Assembly (NCBI GenBank): GCA_947650285.1
Contig: CANTFL010001463.1
Location: forward strand, 62,001-126,000
Length of the DNA: 64,000 bases
Source: Hyaloperonospora brassicae
Taxonomy: Eukaryota; Oomycota; Peronosporomycetes; Peronosporales; Peronosporaceae
Reading direction: 5' to 3'
Shown here: piece by piece, positions 52,731 to 64,000 of the stretch
Position numbering within the stretch: the stretch's first letter is position 1
Layout: the number at the start of each line of letters is the position of its first letter
Position numbers and translations under genes: made by a program
Notes under the pieces: generated by a model
Seen by the model: only the letters and a program-made list of their open reading frames with translations
Database searches by the model: none
What the model was told of the DNA's origin: nothing

Positions 52731-55700
52731 CTAGACTCCTTCAGCATCAGTCGACAAAGTCGGTGCTGAAGCATGGTTCAATGTGGAGTTACCGAGCAGC
52801 ATGGTTAGCAGTTGACTCTCCTTGTACTCGATGGCATACCGTTCGACGATCTCGTCCACCAGCTTTTTTCGCGTAGGGTACGGGCGCACGTACAACATGG
52901 TCTGCAATCAAAAACGTGCATTCGATTGTTAGAACATACAGCAGTGAGAGCGCTCGAGGCTATTCTAGTCGTACCTGAGAGCGACACACTCGATTTGCGT
53001 TCATCGCCGTCTGGCGCACAAGTCGAGCTAGATCGACCTGATGAATCACCATGCCAGACTGCAGCGGTCCGAAAGGCGGCACCCTATCCTTAGCATGGAC
53101 CTTGATCAGGAATAAGCCACGTTGCGACTTGCGAAGGGGATAAATAACAATTTGTACGTCGTTGAAATGGCTTGTAATAGTTGACGGATCGTAGCTCTGA
53201 TTCGCATTGTCACTCCAGACGATGTGCACATAGTCGTTACCCACATGCCGTTTCTTGTCAATCTGCTGCGGATCAGACGGCTTCGTCGGTATCATTGTCA
53301 CGACGTGATATATCACTTCGCTGTGAGAGCTTGCGTAATACAGCGTCGTTTTTCCGTTCGACAAACTTCTAGGGTTTGTGTCCAAGCCACCTACAAAACC
53401 ACGGTGGGTCGGCATATCTACCTTCCAGCCGAGTTGTGACAAAAAATTCTCGTAAGCGTGACTACCCTTCTCATTGTGAAGAATTTCCTGCTGCGTGTGC
53501 TGATTCTTGCCCACGTAAATCACACCGATCTTCATGGTCTCACGTGTCGGGCTCTTGTCCAAGTGCTTCAGTGACCGCTCAAGCTTTGGTCCGTGCTCAA
53601 GCAGCTTGAGTCTCGAGTTCTTCTTAGAATCGCCATCGAGGGACGGCAACAGTCCAGCCTGTGACAGGAACAGCCGACAAATATCAAGAGCACTCACACG
53701 ACTGTCCTTCAGGCCACTCTGTGAGCTTTCAATCAATCGTTCAGCCGCTATCACACCGGGCTTCGTCATCCGCATCAACTGTTCGTCCGCGTTCCGCTTC
53801 TGTAGAGCCAAATGGGACACTCTGGCATTAACTTCCATTATCGAAAACGCGTCGAAAAGCGCGAGTTGGGGCGGGATCGACGGCAAGCTAGAGCTTTTGC
53901 TGTTGCCAGCTGCTGTCGAAGCTGCAGGCGGTTGATCCAGTGCTGCCACATACTTGTCCAGTAAACCCGACTTGCTAAAGCATTCATACTCGACAAATGC
54001 CATGGCGCGCTCAAACAGTGAGCCAGGGAGAGAAAATGCAGGATCAGACGACTCTCTCGCTGCTACTCTGAGGGCTGCTTGGGCTTGGTGAATCTGGGTT
54101 TGAATGTCCGTGACAACAGCGGTTGGAAAAGTGATCTTTTTACCTCCTTCGACGGTCAGAAATTCCCAATAAATGACACTAGCCTGACCCAGACGGTCTG
54201 TTGAAATCGATGAGCGCTCGTATTTCTTGACTGCGTCGCAAAAGTCCACAAGCTCTTTTCCCTCGACATTCTCGTCTTTTATCAAGAAGTTCCTCAGCTG
54301 CGAATAGCACTCTTCGTCATGAATAAGCCGTTGCAAAAATGAGAATCCAGGAGCTTCGGCCGAATCCATCAGCAGAGGACTCAAAGGGGGCGACAAGTCG
54401 ACCAAGTTGTACCGCATCATCGAATAGCGTCCACCCAACAGGGTCTTGTCGGTCGTATCACCACCGCAATCGCGAAACACCATAGGAATACTATCCAGCA
54501 CAAGATCCAGCAGACACCGCTCATCGTCTAAACTGCCAACGTTTGACTCATTTATCGACATGTCGAAGAGACCGCAGATAGTAGTCGTGGTACGGCGCTT
54601 AAACTTCGATTCCGTTTGCAGCGGACATTGGCACGCCGTCGTTTGCGATTCTAGTGTAGGCTGTGATGCAGCGCCCGTCGCATTGCGCTCCTCGTTCTGC
54701 TTTGCGATGCGCTCCAGTCGCTCCTGACGGTCGTCCTTATTTCCTCCGACTGGCATCTTTTCAATCTCAGACGAGCGTGACTTGTCTTTCTTTTTCACAT
54801 CGCCGCTTTCTTTAGCACTTGCGCTCGTAGATGCCGTCCCATCCTCATGAAATACGTACATACTCTTCACTGGACACACGTTGTTAGAGAGCGTATCTCG
54901 CTCATGTTCCCAAGAGACCTGGCAGGCCTCAAGCTTTATCAAATTACGCCCAGTCTTCGCGTCGGACGAAGCAGGCTTTGTCAAAGCTTTTTCTCCTCCA
55001 CACATCTTGCATGTTCCGCTATCGTCGTCGACGCTCTTAAATTTTACCTGCACAGCGCCAGTCGGCCTGTGCAGTGTCAGTGTGTTCGTCTCCCGCACAT
55101 TCGTCTCAATCATCGACTCGATTTCTACGGGTGCGCTGCTACTTGCGAGTGAAGATTCTTCGATAAAGGAATGGCCTCGTCCATTTATCACAGCTGGTGT
55201 TGTCTCCCACGTAAACAGACCCGTCATATCTCTCACAATAAACCGTGCGCATGGCGAATCGAGACTGCCAATAACACTGAACACGATTGAATCCATGAAG
55301 ACAAAGCTTAAGGCGCCAGGTGGCGTCTCATTGTCTCCACCGTCAGGCGTACCATCTGACTTGGACAGCTCAGAACAATCAGACACCATTTGATCAACAC
55401 CTGCGGGTGACGGGAATCCGTTGATGTGGTGAAGCAAGTGCATCAGAAGTCCCTCGGCAGCAACTGCAGTCTCTTCAAAGCACTTCAGCCAGACATGGCC
55501 AGGCTCGTTGTCAAGTGACGCACGCATCTGCAAACCTAAAAACAATAACGGCATCGACATGCGCCGCTCGAGTGTGCGTGCACGTTCTACCTCGCGCTGC
55601 CACTCTCCGTCTGGAAGTGTGCCTACCAAGGCGGCTTCAATCGCACCGAATATCAGTTTCTTCACATCAGCATCTTGAAGTACCTCGGCTCGATGCATTA

Positions 55701-58700
55701 TCCAGAAACGAAGACACTCGAATATTGCGCTGGTTTTCTGTACAATCAGACGAAGGGCCGGAATGTCCTGCTCTCGTTGGACAGCCGTCGACGATGATGG
55801 AGCGCTAGCAGGACCGTCCACCGGGGGGGACGGCGTAGATGATGGGGCGTTTGGGGTCCCCGGCTTCAGCTTGCTTCTCAGTTTACTGAACGCATCTGTG
55901 GCTTCCGTGGAGTTGCTCGGACTCGGGCTTTCCACGCGACTAGCCCTAGCATTGTCGCTTCCACGACGCCCACCTCCACTAGACGAAAAATGCGTTCCAC
56001 CCGCAAGACTCGATCCAGTGAATGAAGCAGACTTGGTGGCAGAGCTACCGCTATCAGCCAACACATTGGCTGCACCCATGCGTTCCATCGCTGCCTGCAC
56101 CTCGATTGAAGCTTCCTCAACCTGTTGCTGTGCGAACACTGCCAGTGTCATGACAATTCGTACCACCAGAGATGGCTCAAACGCGTTGATCTCCTCGTGA
56201 TAATCTGACATGTCCTGCAGAATAGTGAGTGCGGTTGTAGAAATGGAAAAGTCCACATTTTGGCATACGTCCACGAGGTGGACAACCCACTCCGACAGGT
56301 AAATCGGATCCACTACATATTCTCCGGCCGTGTCAGGTTTTAGGTTCATCACAAGGAGGCAATACAACCCCCATAGCGCGCGCTTCTTGATGTTTACGAC
56401 ATCGGTAAATGAAAGCTGGGTGATACGAACAAGGATGCGTCCAATGATCACGTGGAAATCGTCCAACGCTTCCGGAAATTCCCCAATTATACCTTGCACA
56501 ACGGCAAGCTCATCAATGCCGCACACGCATTGAATCTTCTTTTTCCAGCGTACGAAGTCTTGACCTGGAAATCGCTTTGGCAGTTCCATGATAGCGAAAA
56601 CAACGTCAAGCGCCGCATTAAGCTCGTTATTCCAGTCCGACGCGTTCACTTTTGACTTTGCGGCTCGAGTCCAGATGTTGCCGATCACAATTGCATCGAC
56701 TGCGTATAAATATGCAGGCACGAGTATGTTCAGCCCTTCGAGATTCATAGAAAACACGCTCGACGACTTTTGCAGCACGGTAGAAACAACCAATCCAGAT
56801 GGAGAGGTAATTCCCTTGAATAGGACACGGGCGACGACGGCAAGATGGCTGCGAGTAATTGGATTGATGCAGCGCACTGAGCACAGCTTGCAGAGGGCTA
56901 CAATTGCAATGCAACGAGACGGCTGGTAGTCTCCTGCATCCAGCTCGCATGCAGGCAAGAACCACTCGCCGAACAGCGCAAGGACCGTCGACGGACTAAT
57001 TCGCTGCAGCTCTGAAGGCTGGCTTCGCTGTGCCTCGATCGCTGACTCGATCCAGAGTTCCACGAGCTGCAGCATGCCTTCAGTCACATTCAGATGCATC
57101 GAAGGCGTCAGAGCCGACACCGCTGGAGGGGGAATGAGATGCAGTACACGGTCAAGCAGCAGCGTTGCGCCGGGTGTATCTACCACTGTCATCATCAAAA
57201 AGTTGGCTGACGACTGAAGATACCCCTGCTTGAGATCGCGCAACGTTTTACCGCTTCCCGGTGCCCTATCATTCTTTCCTGCACCATCATTCTGAGGCAG
57301 TAAGAAAGCTCCTTCCGGCGTGACTTTCAGGTACGAATACCCCTTGTCCATCACGTACATGAGCAAACAACTCGCAAACCGAAGTTCACGCTTCCAACAA
57401 TTTATCATTTCGGCACCCACGACCTTGGTATCCGCAGGATTGACAAGCCACCGTCGAATGGCAATCGTCAACTCCATCCATACCTGTGCGCTTGTAGGCT
57501 TCGTGGTCACTGCTGAATGCATCCAAACATGCAGAACGATCGATAGCATTGCAGTGAGCACATGCCGGTGTCCCGGTTCGCGCAGCATAATACAATTATC
57601 GACTGTAGATATCACAAATTTGCGTAGGTAAGTGGATGTGTAGTCATCAAGTCGCCGCTGGGAAACGAGCTCAAGGAGTTCAATGCAGTGCAGCAGAATC
57701 TTAGAATCATCTAGCTGCACGGATGGGTGAAACAGCTGCGAGACGTGTGAGATCATGGCGCGAGAAACCTCGTTCATTTGAGCTTTCATGCCCGATGGCA
57801 CATGCTGCGATCCAGTACAGATACCAGAGTAAAACTTTATAGCATCCACCACCAACTCTGTGTCCCGGTATGCAAATCGTTGGCGGATAGTTTCCATGAC
57901 GACCTCTGAAAACTCACGTCGTGACCACAGTACTTCCATGCATTCCTCTTTCGACCGCAATTTGTAAATCCAGCGTGCAACAACTCGCTGGAAGCTGCCT
58001 GGACAGTGATGAAAAAAACCCAGCGTGTCGCCTTCCTCTTTCAACTTTACCTTGAGACACACCTTGGGGTACAACAAGGGCATATAGAACTTCATAATCA
58101 ACTCGGCCCAAAACACGAATCGGTCACTAGTTCCACTCGAGGATTTCCCCGCTGCGCCCACGGACGCGAGTTTTCCCGAAACGTCTTCTCTTTCCAAGCT
58201 CAAATCCATCAGGAACTTCAACATATCCACAGGCTCTTCAGCCTGCGTCGGCATTGGCCGCATCCAGCCTTCTACGTGCACACCTTCGTTCAAGAACTTG
58301 TCCGGTAGCAAGATACTCCCGCCTCCGTACGGCGAAAAGTCGACGCTCTCGCGCAGTAGCTCCAAGTGCATGTTCTTGCGACTCAGTATCGCCTGTGTCT
58401 GCGCACTCACGGCCCTACTGTCGTCGTCTTCGGCGTCAATGTCAATCTCCACGCCGTCGCCCATAAGTCGGATACTACCGGCTCGCGACGCCTGGAAACT
58501 CATCGTGCTCGTCGCTGGCATGGCCGCGAGCTGCTGCAAGTTCCGCGTTGCGTCGGTATAGAGCGCCAGACAGCGGAACGCGTACTTTTTGATCATCGCG
58601 TGGTTGTCGCGCTTGAGCAGCTTGGCAAAGAGCACCGTGAGGCCGTTCGTGTTCCAGCCGTCGCGCAGCCGCGCTGCATTGTTGCGCAAGAGCACCTCCA

Positions 58701-59142
58701 TGCCTTCAAACACTTCGCTCCAGTCTTCGGCTTCCAGCGGCTTGCGGCGCTGTTTACGGAACGCCGTCTCGTGCGGCGCGTAGAGCGTCTCGAGTTCCGT
58801 CACGCAGTCGCTCACGACGGTAAACACGAGCGTCGCGTTCGACGCGTCGGCCCAAAAGTCCGCAACGGCTGCAACGTGTTCGGTCCCCGCGCTCGTCGTG
58901 GACGCCGTCGCACTGCTCGTGTCCTTCGACGACGCGCCGCCCGACAGCAGCGACTGAACGGCCACGGCGATGTTCCCCCCCGAGACTTCGGTACCGGGCG
59001 GGTGCTTGAGAAAGTCCAGCAGCGTGCGCAGTCGTTTGCGGGGCGGCCGGTCGGGCGCGTAGAACTTGGCGAGGCGCTTGATCTCGACGACCTCTTTGCG
59101 CGGCGCTTTCGCTCCGTCGGCGAGGCGCTTGGACGTGTCCAT
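52731..59142 (-). CDS. RGS plus RapGAP (tuberin/RalGAP-alpha-like) GTPase-activating protein, 2 exons
   Basis: The model joins 59142-52975 and 52901-52731 across a 73-bp GT-AG intron; 2,112 aa. The first 1,500 residues are mostly helical repeats, as in tuberin and RalGAP-alpha. At about 1595-1735 lies an RGS-like domain (LIHDEECYSQLRNFLIKDEN...FCDAVKKYE...IYWEFL...GSLFERAMAFVEYECF). At about 1869-2060 is a RapGAP domain (IGVIYVGKNQHTQQEILHNE, GWKVDMPTHRGFVGGL) with the catalytic His-x-x-Asn pair H1966 and N1969 in KRHVGND. The second exon supplies the family's usual C-terminus (PYPTRKKLVDEIVE). The RapGAP part should speed GTP hydrolysis on Rap/Rheb/Ral-like GTPases; the RGS part would act on or bind G-alpha. 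The fusion of the two in one chain is unusual. Confidence 0.88.
52902..52974 (-). other. Intron of the RGS-RapGAP gene
   Basis: Minus-strand donor GTACGA, acceptor TTGCAG, 73 bp. Splicing replaces a short VRLE end by a 56-residue C-terminus with a clear family match. Confidence 0.85.
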
Positions 59143-59827
59143 GACGGATCGAGCGAGCGGTTACGCGGCGGCAACAGAGGGGGTGTGTGCGTGTCGGCAG
59201 TGGGGGCGAGGAGGGAAGCCGAGAGCGCGCGGGTGCGGCGGTGTGATTGGCGGTAAATCGGTGTAAATACGGCCATTGGTGCAAATGGTTGAGAGTGGGT
59301 GTTTTGGGCGTGTGGCTGGGTACGCTGGGTGGGTACGCTGGGTGGGTGGGTTTAACAACGACCCTGGGTGCCGAGTCCAAGTCGCGGTGCGTGTTGTAGC
59401 ATCCGGGAGGTTGGAGTAGTAGTGTACTGAGTGGAACGGGTTCGTACTGATATAGGAGATGGCGGATCTAGTGGCCGGTATACCGGTCGATAGGCACTAC
59501 CGTATCGAGCTACGATGCACTAGTTGCAACGACGTGTGCCGTGACAATGGTAGTCTTTGTTACACTCATCATCTCAGCGACTCCCGATGCGCTTGAGCAC
59601 ACGAGTGAACATTATGTTGCACCGTCTATTGTCGAGAAATGGATCCATCACGACGCACGGGCGTATCGCCTCCAGTTTGACAAGCGACATTTATCTGGGT
59701 GATACTTTACTGTGAACACAGACCCCGACGCACTTGGATCGATCGGTCGCCTTCGCTTCCACCGCAAAAGCTCATTATGCACCACAACAGCACGAGGCCG
59801 CATCGATCGCCGTGTGCCGCACGCATC
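59143..59827. other. Intergenic between RGS-RapGAP and NmrA-like genes
   Basis: It carries the presumed promoter of the minus-strand RGS-RapGAP gene and the 3' flank of the NmrA-like gene. A short tandem GGGTACGCTGGGTG lies at about 59317-59345. No gene. Confidence 0.5.
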
Positions 59828-60838
59828 TTACTTGGGATCCATCCGTGGCCACGCAGCCGCATTTTCAGCGATAAATGCTCGGAAAGAGCGTGGCGTGCGA
59901 CCCAGACGCGTCTCCACGAGAGTCGTGTCCACTTCTTGCTGCGTCCCTGCCTCCAACGCGCGGATCACCGCAAGCTCTTCTTCAATCGCGTCACCAGGAA
60001 CTCCGTGCACCCAACGTGCGGGCTGTACTGCCCACAATGGGAAGTACGAGTAGTTCACTTTCTCGCCAATTCCCTTCGACAACAGCTCGGCAACGTCTGC
60101 AAATGTCAGCGCCTCGGGCCCTGTCAACTTCACGAGCTTTCCCTTTGCCTCAGCACCGCCAACGTCTTCCGTTGTCACCAACGCACTCAACACCTCGGCA
60201 ACATCCAACGGATGCACGAATGCCACGCGCCCGTGCTTGATACTAATTGAGAGGGTTCGTCCACATACCAAGTCGAACAGCCGACCTTGCAAGAAGGCGT
60301 CCATTCCCGTCGGAGCCCGCAAAATCGTGAGGTTAGGAGCGAATGTACCCCCTCCTTCCCCAAGTTTTCGGTGCAGCTCTTGCTCTATCGCCCATGTAGC
60401 TCTTCCTACCGCTAAGGGCGACTGTTCATGCACGAATCCTTCCATCCACGATAACTTGACAACCCGATGGTCTTTTGACACCAAAGTTGCCACCTGTTGC
60501 TCACATCGAAGCCACTCGTCCGTCAAATTGCTCGGTACGTTGATACAGTGGTCACCAACGCCACCGGCTGCTAAGACCACTCCGTCACAGATACCTAATG
60601 CTTCTTGCAGATCTTTGGGCTTTGTCCAGTCGGGAATAGGTTCGTGTTCGTGGGAAGCCAAGAGGTCGGGATAGTGGAGACGCAGAGACCGCTCGAGGTC
60701 CCGCGAGTTGCACGAAAGGAGAAACCGAATACGCTTCGAGCGACGACGAGACGACGAGACAAAGTGAAGCAGTGACGAGGCCAAAGGCAGCGACCGGCGG
60801 GTCAGTGGCAGCAGCAGCGTCGACGACATTGTGTTCAA
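59828..60838 (-). CDS. NmrA-like NAD(P)-binding (atypical short-chain dehydrogenase) protein
   Basis: The product is 336 aa and intronless. The Arg/Ser-rich N-terminus (TRRSLPLASSLLHFVSSSRRRSKRIRF) looks like a mitochondrial presequence; the mature part begins at RFLLSCNSRDLERSL, the first Rossmann strand and helix. The usual G-x-x-G-x-x-G is not obvious. Later features fit NmrA/quinone-oxidoreductase-like proteins: ICDGVVLAAGG, VKLSWMEGF, FAPNLTILRAPTGMDAFLQG, KHGRVAFVHPLDVAEVLSALV and LTGPEALTFADVAELLSKGIGEKVNYSYFP. Such proteins bind NAD(P) and act as redox sensors or oxidoreductases. The substrate is unknown. Confidence 0.82.
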   Translation of the reverse strand: MNTMSSTLLLPLTRRSLPLASSLLHFVSSSRRRSKRIRFLLSCNSRDLERSLRLHYPDLLASHEHEPIPDWTKPKDLQEALGICDGVVLAAGGVGDHCINVPSNLTDEWLRCEQQVATLVSKDHRVVKLSWMEGFVHEQSPLAVGRATWAIEQELHRKLGEGGGTFAPNLTILRAPTGMDAFLQGRLFDLVCGRTLSISIKHGRVAFVHPLDVAEVLSALVTTEDVGGAEAKGKLVKLTGPEALTFADVAELLSKGIGEKVNYSYFPLWAVQPARWVHGVPGDAIEEELAVIRALEAGTQQEVDTTLVETRLGRTPRSFRAFIAENAAAWPRMDPK

Positions 60839-61554
60839 TGGGTTCCTCCGACGGCAGAGGTAAAAAGCGCTTTGTTTTCTTGCTGCTCGAAATAGGACGG
60901 AATCGGATAAAACCTAGATATCGCTTTTCGTCGAGCTAGATGTTGTTTTTGTCAACAGAGCAAACGAGGTGGGCGACATCTTTCCCTTACGTCCGTCGTC
61001 CATCCAAGTCGCTCATCGTTTATTTTGTTGGATACTATTTGGAAAACTGTCTGGATGGATACAAATGCCAATGCAACCCGAGGGCTTCGGTGCAAAAGCA
61101 GCTTTGACGACGGCACTCGACAGTCACAAAGTACCGGTTGTGTCGCTATGCTAACGTTCAGACCACCACACGTGTGCGTGCGCTGTTGCTTTCGCACAAT
61201 GGGAATGACGAGGAATGACATTGGAAAAAAGGACTGAGGGGGCTGTGTTTCTCGGTCTTCGACCCCCTCGTTCGGTCGATGAGCTGTTGACGACTTTGCA
61301 ACTGTAAGACGCCAGAAACGTTGTTGTCGCTGTGTAAAGAGACTTTCTGAGGGCTTTTGACGAGGAAAACGACAGTGCCACCCACAGTCGTACAACCTGT
61401 CCAGCTTGTGACATTCAGTGCCAGATTTCCAACGGTAAGGTCTTTTCGAAGAATCTCTCGATCGTTTCGTTCGTTGGCTTTCGTCGAGTGTCTGGGGATC
61501 CGACCTTGCTCTGCATAATCGTTTTGCCAGTGTCGAGAGTAGTAGCAAACACAG
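60839..61554. other. Intergenic, upstream regions of two divergent genes
   Basis: It lies between the minus-strand NmrA-like start and the plus-strand gene from 61555. Open frames here are antisense shadows or chance. An upstream exon of the next gene cannot be excluded: CACAG directly precedes its ATG and could be a splice acceptor. Confidence 0.45.
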
Positions 61555-64000
61555 ATGGCAACAAGTGAAGCATGCAACTCGGGCTCGGAGAAGAAGTCTC
61601 TCTTCCGTCTTTTGACACTCGTACGTGAGACCCAGTGTGAGGTGGAGGTGGTCAAGCCGATTCTAGATGAACTGGAAGTCTTGCGACTGTGTCGCAGCTT
61701 TGGTATGATGTCGTCCGTGAACCCGGGTGACTTTGACTTTGATATTCTGGACGCCCGCGAGTTCGACGACGACTTTGCAAGATTCTTGCAGTCTGACTTA
61801 TTGGAGAACAAGTGCCAGGGCAAGGTGAGATTCAAAGGGCTGTTTGGCAAGCGAACGCAAGTCTTGGCTACATTGGTCGACATGAAAGCGTGTTCAGTCG
61901 AGGTTTTGGCTACGCTCACTGCACCAGGCGAAGGAGTCTATTGTGTGAAGACTGGAGGAGAGAGCTGCAGTGATTCACACAGCGATGACACTGCAAAAGT
62001 AGGCGTTGGGCTGGTTGTATTTTCGTGGCTCCGGGACGAGTTGTTTGAAGCTCAGCATCTACGAAACACGACCACACTTGTGCTGCGATTTCTGACTGTT
62101 TTGACTCCCGATATCATCTGCTGCACATCGACGTCAGACCTGGAGCAACTAGGAGCCGCCATGATTGACTCTGAGACGCAGCAAGATGAAAGTTCATACT
62201 CCGTTGCGTTCGCCATCGAGAAGCAAGTCGATGCACACGATGGCACGAAGTGTGTGGCGCATCAGTTTGTCGACCTGAAGGATAAGTTGGAAGGATGCTT
62301 GCGCGTGCGCTTGCTCAAAGGCAATTACCCGGCGCTAGCTTTGACTAAAACAGTCAAGTCGGAGTTATATGTGGATCAATTTCAACGAATATTTCTTGCA
62401 TCTGCACATCTGAAGTTTGCGGCGTGGCTGAAGGCTGAATCAGAGCAACACCGGGTAGTAATAAGCGGGACAATCAACCGGTCAGCGACGCTCACCGAGA
62501 GCATTCTCCGTGAGTTCGATATGTGGCCTGCAACGCAGCTTGCAGCCCTTTCCGAAATATGCGAGAGAAGCAGCCAAGAGCATTTCGACATGGCGGATAG
62601 GCGACTGCATGAAGAGATTGATCGACAAAGGGCAGTCGTGAAGGGGTTGTCGAAAGCACTTTTTCAGCTTGGTACTGGTAGCAGGGCGGAAGTGAACGCT
62701 AACGAGCTGACGGAACAGAAAAAAGCGATCGCAGAGTATGAGGCGTTTCGGAAATGGTTGAGCACAAAGTGGAAGGTGGATCGCAAACGGAGACCGCATT
62801 TGGACATTCCTACCCGCCTTCGAGAAGTCGAACGAGCTGTTTTTGAACTGTACTTGAACCACCAGGACGCAGATCCGGGGACAGTATTGAGTATGTGTGC
62901 GAGCAGCTCGAAAGAACAGATTTTGGACGCTGTGGCCAAGCGCCGTTCTACACAGCTACCAAGAGATTGGAAGAACGAGAGTGCTGCCACTGAGTTATAC
63001 GGAGAAGAAATTGCTGAACCGCTGTCGAAGCTGCAAAAGCAATGGTGGCTTGCAATTGAGAAATGTCTACAGATGGCGATAGACGCTGATTTGAAGTTGC
63101 TGAAAAGTGAACAGAAACGGGAGCGTGAGTCGGATGCAAGCTCGGCACTCATTATCCAGAACCAGTTCGAGCAATTGCGCCAAACGCTTCAGTCGAAACA
63201 TGGCTTGACGATGAAGCTGAGTGCAAGTATACGCAGGGGAAGAGTCACATGTAAGGGCACGAAAGAGGTGAAAGCACAAGAATCTCTGGTTGAGCAGATC
63301 GTAAAGATCGATATGGGACAAGGCGAGTCACATGACACGCCCGTTGGTTTCGAGAGTCTTGGTCAGTACTTCCTGAAGCCCGACGAAGCTCATGTGGCAA
63401 TGTTTACCGTCAAGGCACGATCTGCGGTACATGTTTGCACTTCGATGGGGCGAATGCTTATCAAGTTTGTATCTTTTCCACCAAGAAAGGACGGTTGCAA
63501 GTTATCACAAGCGAACGAAACGACAATCCACGCGCTCGGAAAGATTGCGTCCGTGTGTGACTATGAAAGCCAGTCTCGGACGCTGGCATTCCTTGTGGGT
63601 GATTCCGTGGGGCTGTACAAATGTGACGAGAATTTCAAGCGCATGGAAATGGTCAAAATTGTCGACTTGACTGTTCGTTCGACATTGACCGATCTGCCGT
63701 TTACCGACGTGTTCTTGCTGAAGAGTACGCTATACGTGTCGGACTCTAGTGGCTACTCTCAAGGTATTGATATCCATGCAGACCAAATCAATACTGCTGT
63801 GGTCGTAAACGACGAAAAAGATGCTCGAACTTGTAGTCGTCTCATGCCGTTTGCTGACAAGCTTGCTGTTGGAGTGATAACAGTAAAGGCCGGGGTTGAT
63901 AGTATGTTTGAAGCGCAGCTAAGATGTCTCTCTCTCGATGATCACCGTCATCTTCCTGTGCTTCCCCTCGATGTCAAATTCCTCACTGGTGATCTGCAAG
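61555..64000 (+). CDS. Large unrecognised protein, 5' part (runs off the window)
   Basis: One frame stays open from ATG 61555 to the window end, at least 815 codons with no stop. It begins MATSEACNSGSEKKSLF. The product is soluble and acidic to neutral, with alternating helical parts (e.g. EQKKAIAEYEAFRKWLSTKW) and later strand-rich repeats with a beta-propeller feel (IASVCDYESQSRTLAFLVGDSVGLYKCDENF, VFLLKSTLYVSDSSG). There is no signal peptide, no membrane segment and no nucleotide-binding loop in the visible part. It may be the N-terminal portion of a very large protein such as a giant GTPase, but nothing visible proves this. Confidence 0.7.
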   Translation, partial: MATSEACNSGSEKKSLFRLLTLVRETQCEVEVVKPILDELEVLRLCRSFGMMSSVNPGDFDFDILDAREFDDDFARFLQSDLLENKCQGKVRFKGLFGKRTQVLATLVDMKACSVEVLATLTAPGEGVYCVKTGGESCSDSHSDDTAKVGVGLVVFSWLRDELFEAQHLRNTTTLVLRFLTVLTPDIICCTSTSDLEQLGAAMIDSETQQDESSYSVAFAIEKQVDAHDGTKCVAHQFVDLKDKLEGCLRVRLLKGNYPALALTKTVKSELYVDQFQRIFLASAHLKFAAWLKAESEQHRVVISGTINRSATLTESILREFDMWPATQLAALSEICERSSQEHFDMADRRLHEEIDRQRAVVKGLSKALFQLGTGSRAEVNANELTEQKKAIAEYEAFRKWLSTKWKVDRKRRPHLDIPTRLREVERAVFELYLNHQDADPGTVLSMCASSSKEQILDAVAKRRSTQLPRDWKNESAATELYGEEIAEPLSKLQKQWWLAIEKCLQMAIDADLKLLKSEQKRERESDASSALIIQNQFEQLRQTLQSKHGLTMKLSASIRRGRVTCKGTKEVKAQESLVEQIVKIDMGQGESHDTPVGFESLGQYFLKPDEAHVAMFTVKARSAVHVCTSMGRMLIKFVSFPPRKDGCKLSQANETTIHALGKIASVCDYESQSRTLAFLVGDSVGLYKCDENFKRMEMVKIVDLTVRSTLTDLPFTDVFLLKSTLYVSDSSGYSQGIDIHADQINTAVVVNDEKDARTCSRLMPFADKLAVGVITVKAGVDSMFEAQLRCLSLDDHRHLPVLPLDVKFLTGDLQ

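Noticed and set aside
61158..61919. 253-codon minus-strand ORF
   Set aside because: It is Ser-rich and antisense to the long frame starting at 61555, which has better coding character and length.
1..64000. tRNA or rRNA genes
   Set aside because: No T-loop/anticodon-arm combination or rRNA-like block was recognised by eye; a covariance-model scan could still find a missed tRNA.

Overview
The window reads as nuclear DNA of an oomycete, most likely Peronosporales (Phytophthora or a downy mildew). This is inferred from few, short GT-AG introns (about 73-217 bp), compact GC-rich genes separated by transposon-rich AT-richer DNA, a small secreted protein with a dEER-like motif and a WY-type C-terminus, and the mix of Gypsy and RNase H-bearing LINE elements. 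No prokaryotic features, rRNA, tRNA or CRISPR array were seen.

Region 1 (1-20.5 kb) is a nested transposon graveyard. A degenerate LINE (ORF1, AP-endonuclease, reverse transcriptase, zinc knuckle, RNase H; roughly 1.6-16.8 kb) has been hit three times by one Ty3/Gypsy family. There is a solo LTR at 1177-1568 (TSD AAGGA), a complete 7,981-bp chromovirus-like element on the minus strand at 3004-10984 (TSD CGTGA), and a diverged solo LTR at 13013-13454 (TSD GGTGA). The complete element has gag, a probable -1 frameshift signal, pol (protease, RT, RNase H, integrase, cut-short chromodomain) and a 535-codon ORF on the opposite strand between pol and the 3' LTR. Its most striking property is that LTRs, gag, pol and antisense ORF appear tiled end to end with short hairpins (7-11 bp stems, 2-12 nt loops, about one per 30-40 bp where I counted). 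Neighbouring sequence does not show this. A candidate secreted effector lies at 17985-18641, and another LINE 3' relic at about 20.1-20.55 kb.

Region 2 (22.5-30.6 kb) holds three ordinary genes on the plus strand: a sodium:solute symporter-type transporter (3 exons), an Apd1/Aim32-like thioredoxin/ferredoxin-fold protein (4 exons) and a RING-type protein.

Region 3 (32.5-43.2 kb) is a large inverted duplication. Two arms of about 3,986 bp, almost identical, flank a 2,711-bp unique spacer. Each arm carries a complete 929-aa Argonaute gene, and the pair is arranged head to head. The proteins are identical and the four coding differences I found are all synonymous.

Region 4 (43.5-64 kb) has a PKA-type AGC kinase, a secreted single-pass membrane protein of unknown function, a 2,112-aa protein combining an RGS domain with a C-terminal RapGAP domain, an NmrA-like NAD(P)-binding protein, and the 5' part of a large unrecognised gene that runs off the window.

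The genes do not form an operon or pathway. The signalling genes (PKA catalytic subunit, RGS-RapGAP) and the silencing genes (Argonaute pair) lie in a gene island next to the repeat-rich, effector-bearing block.
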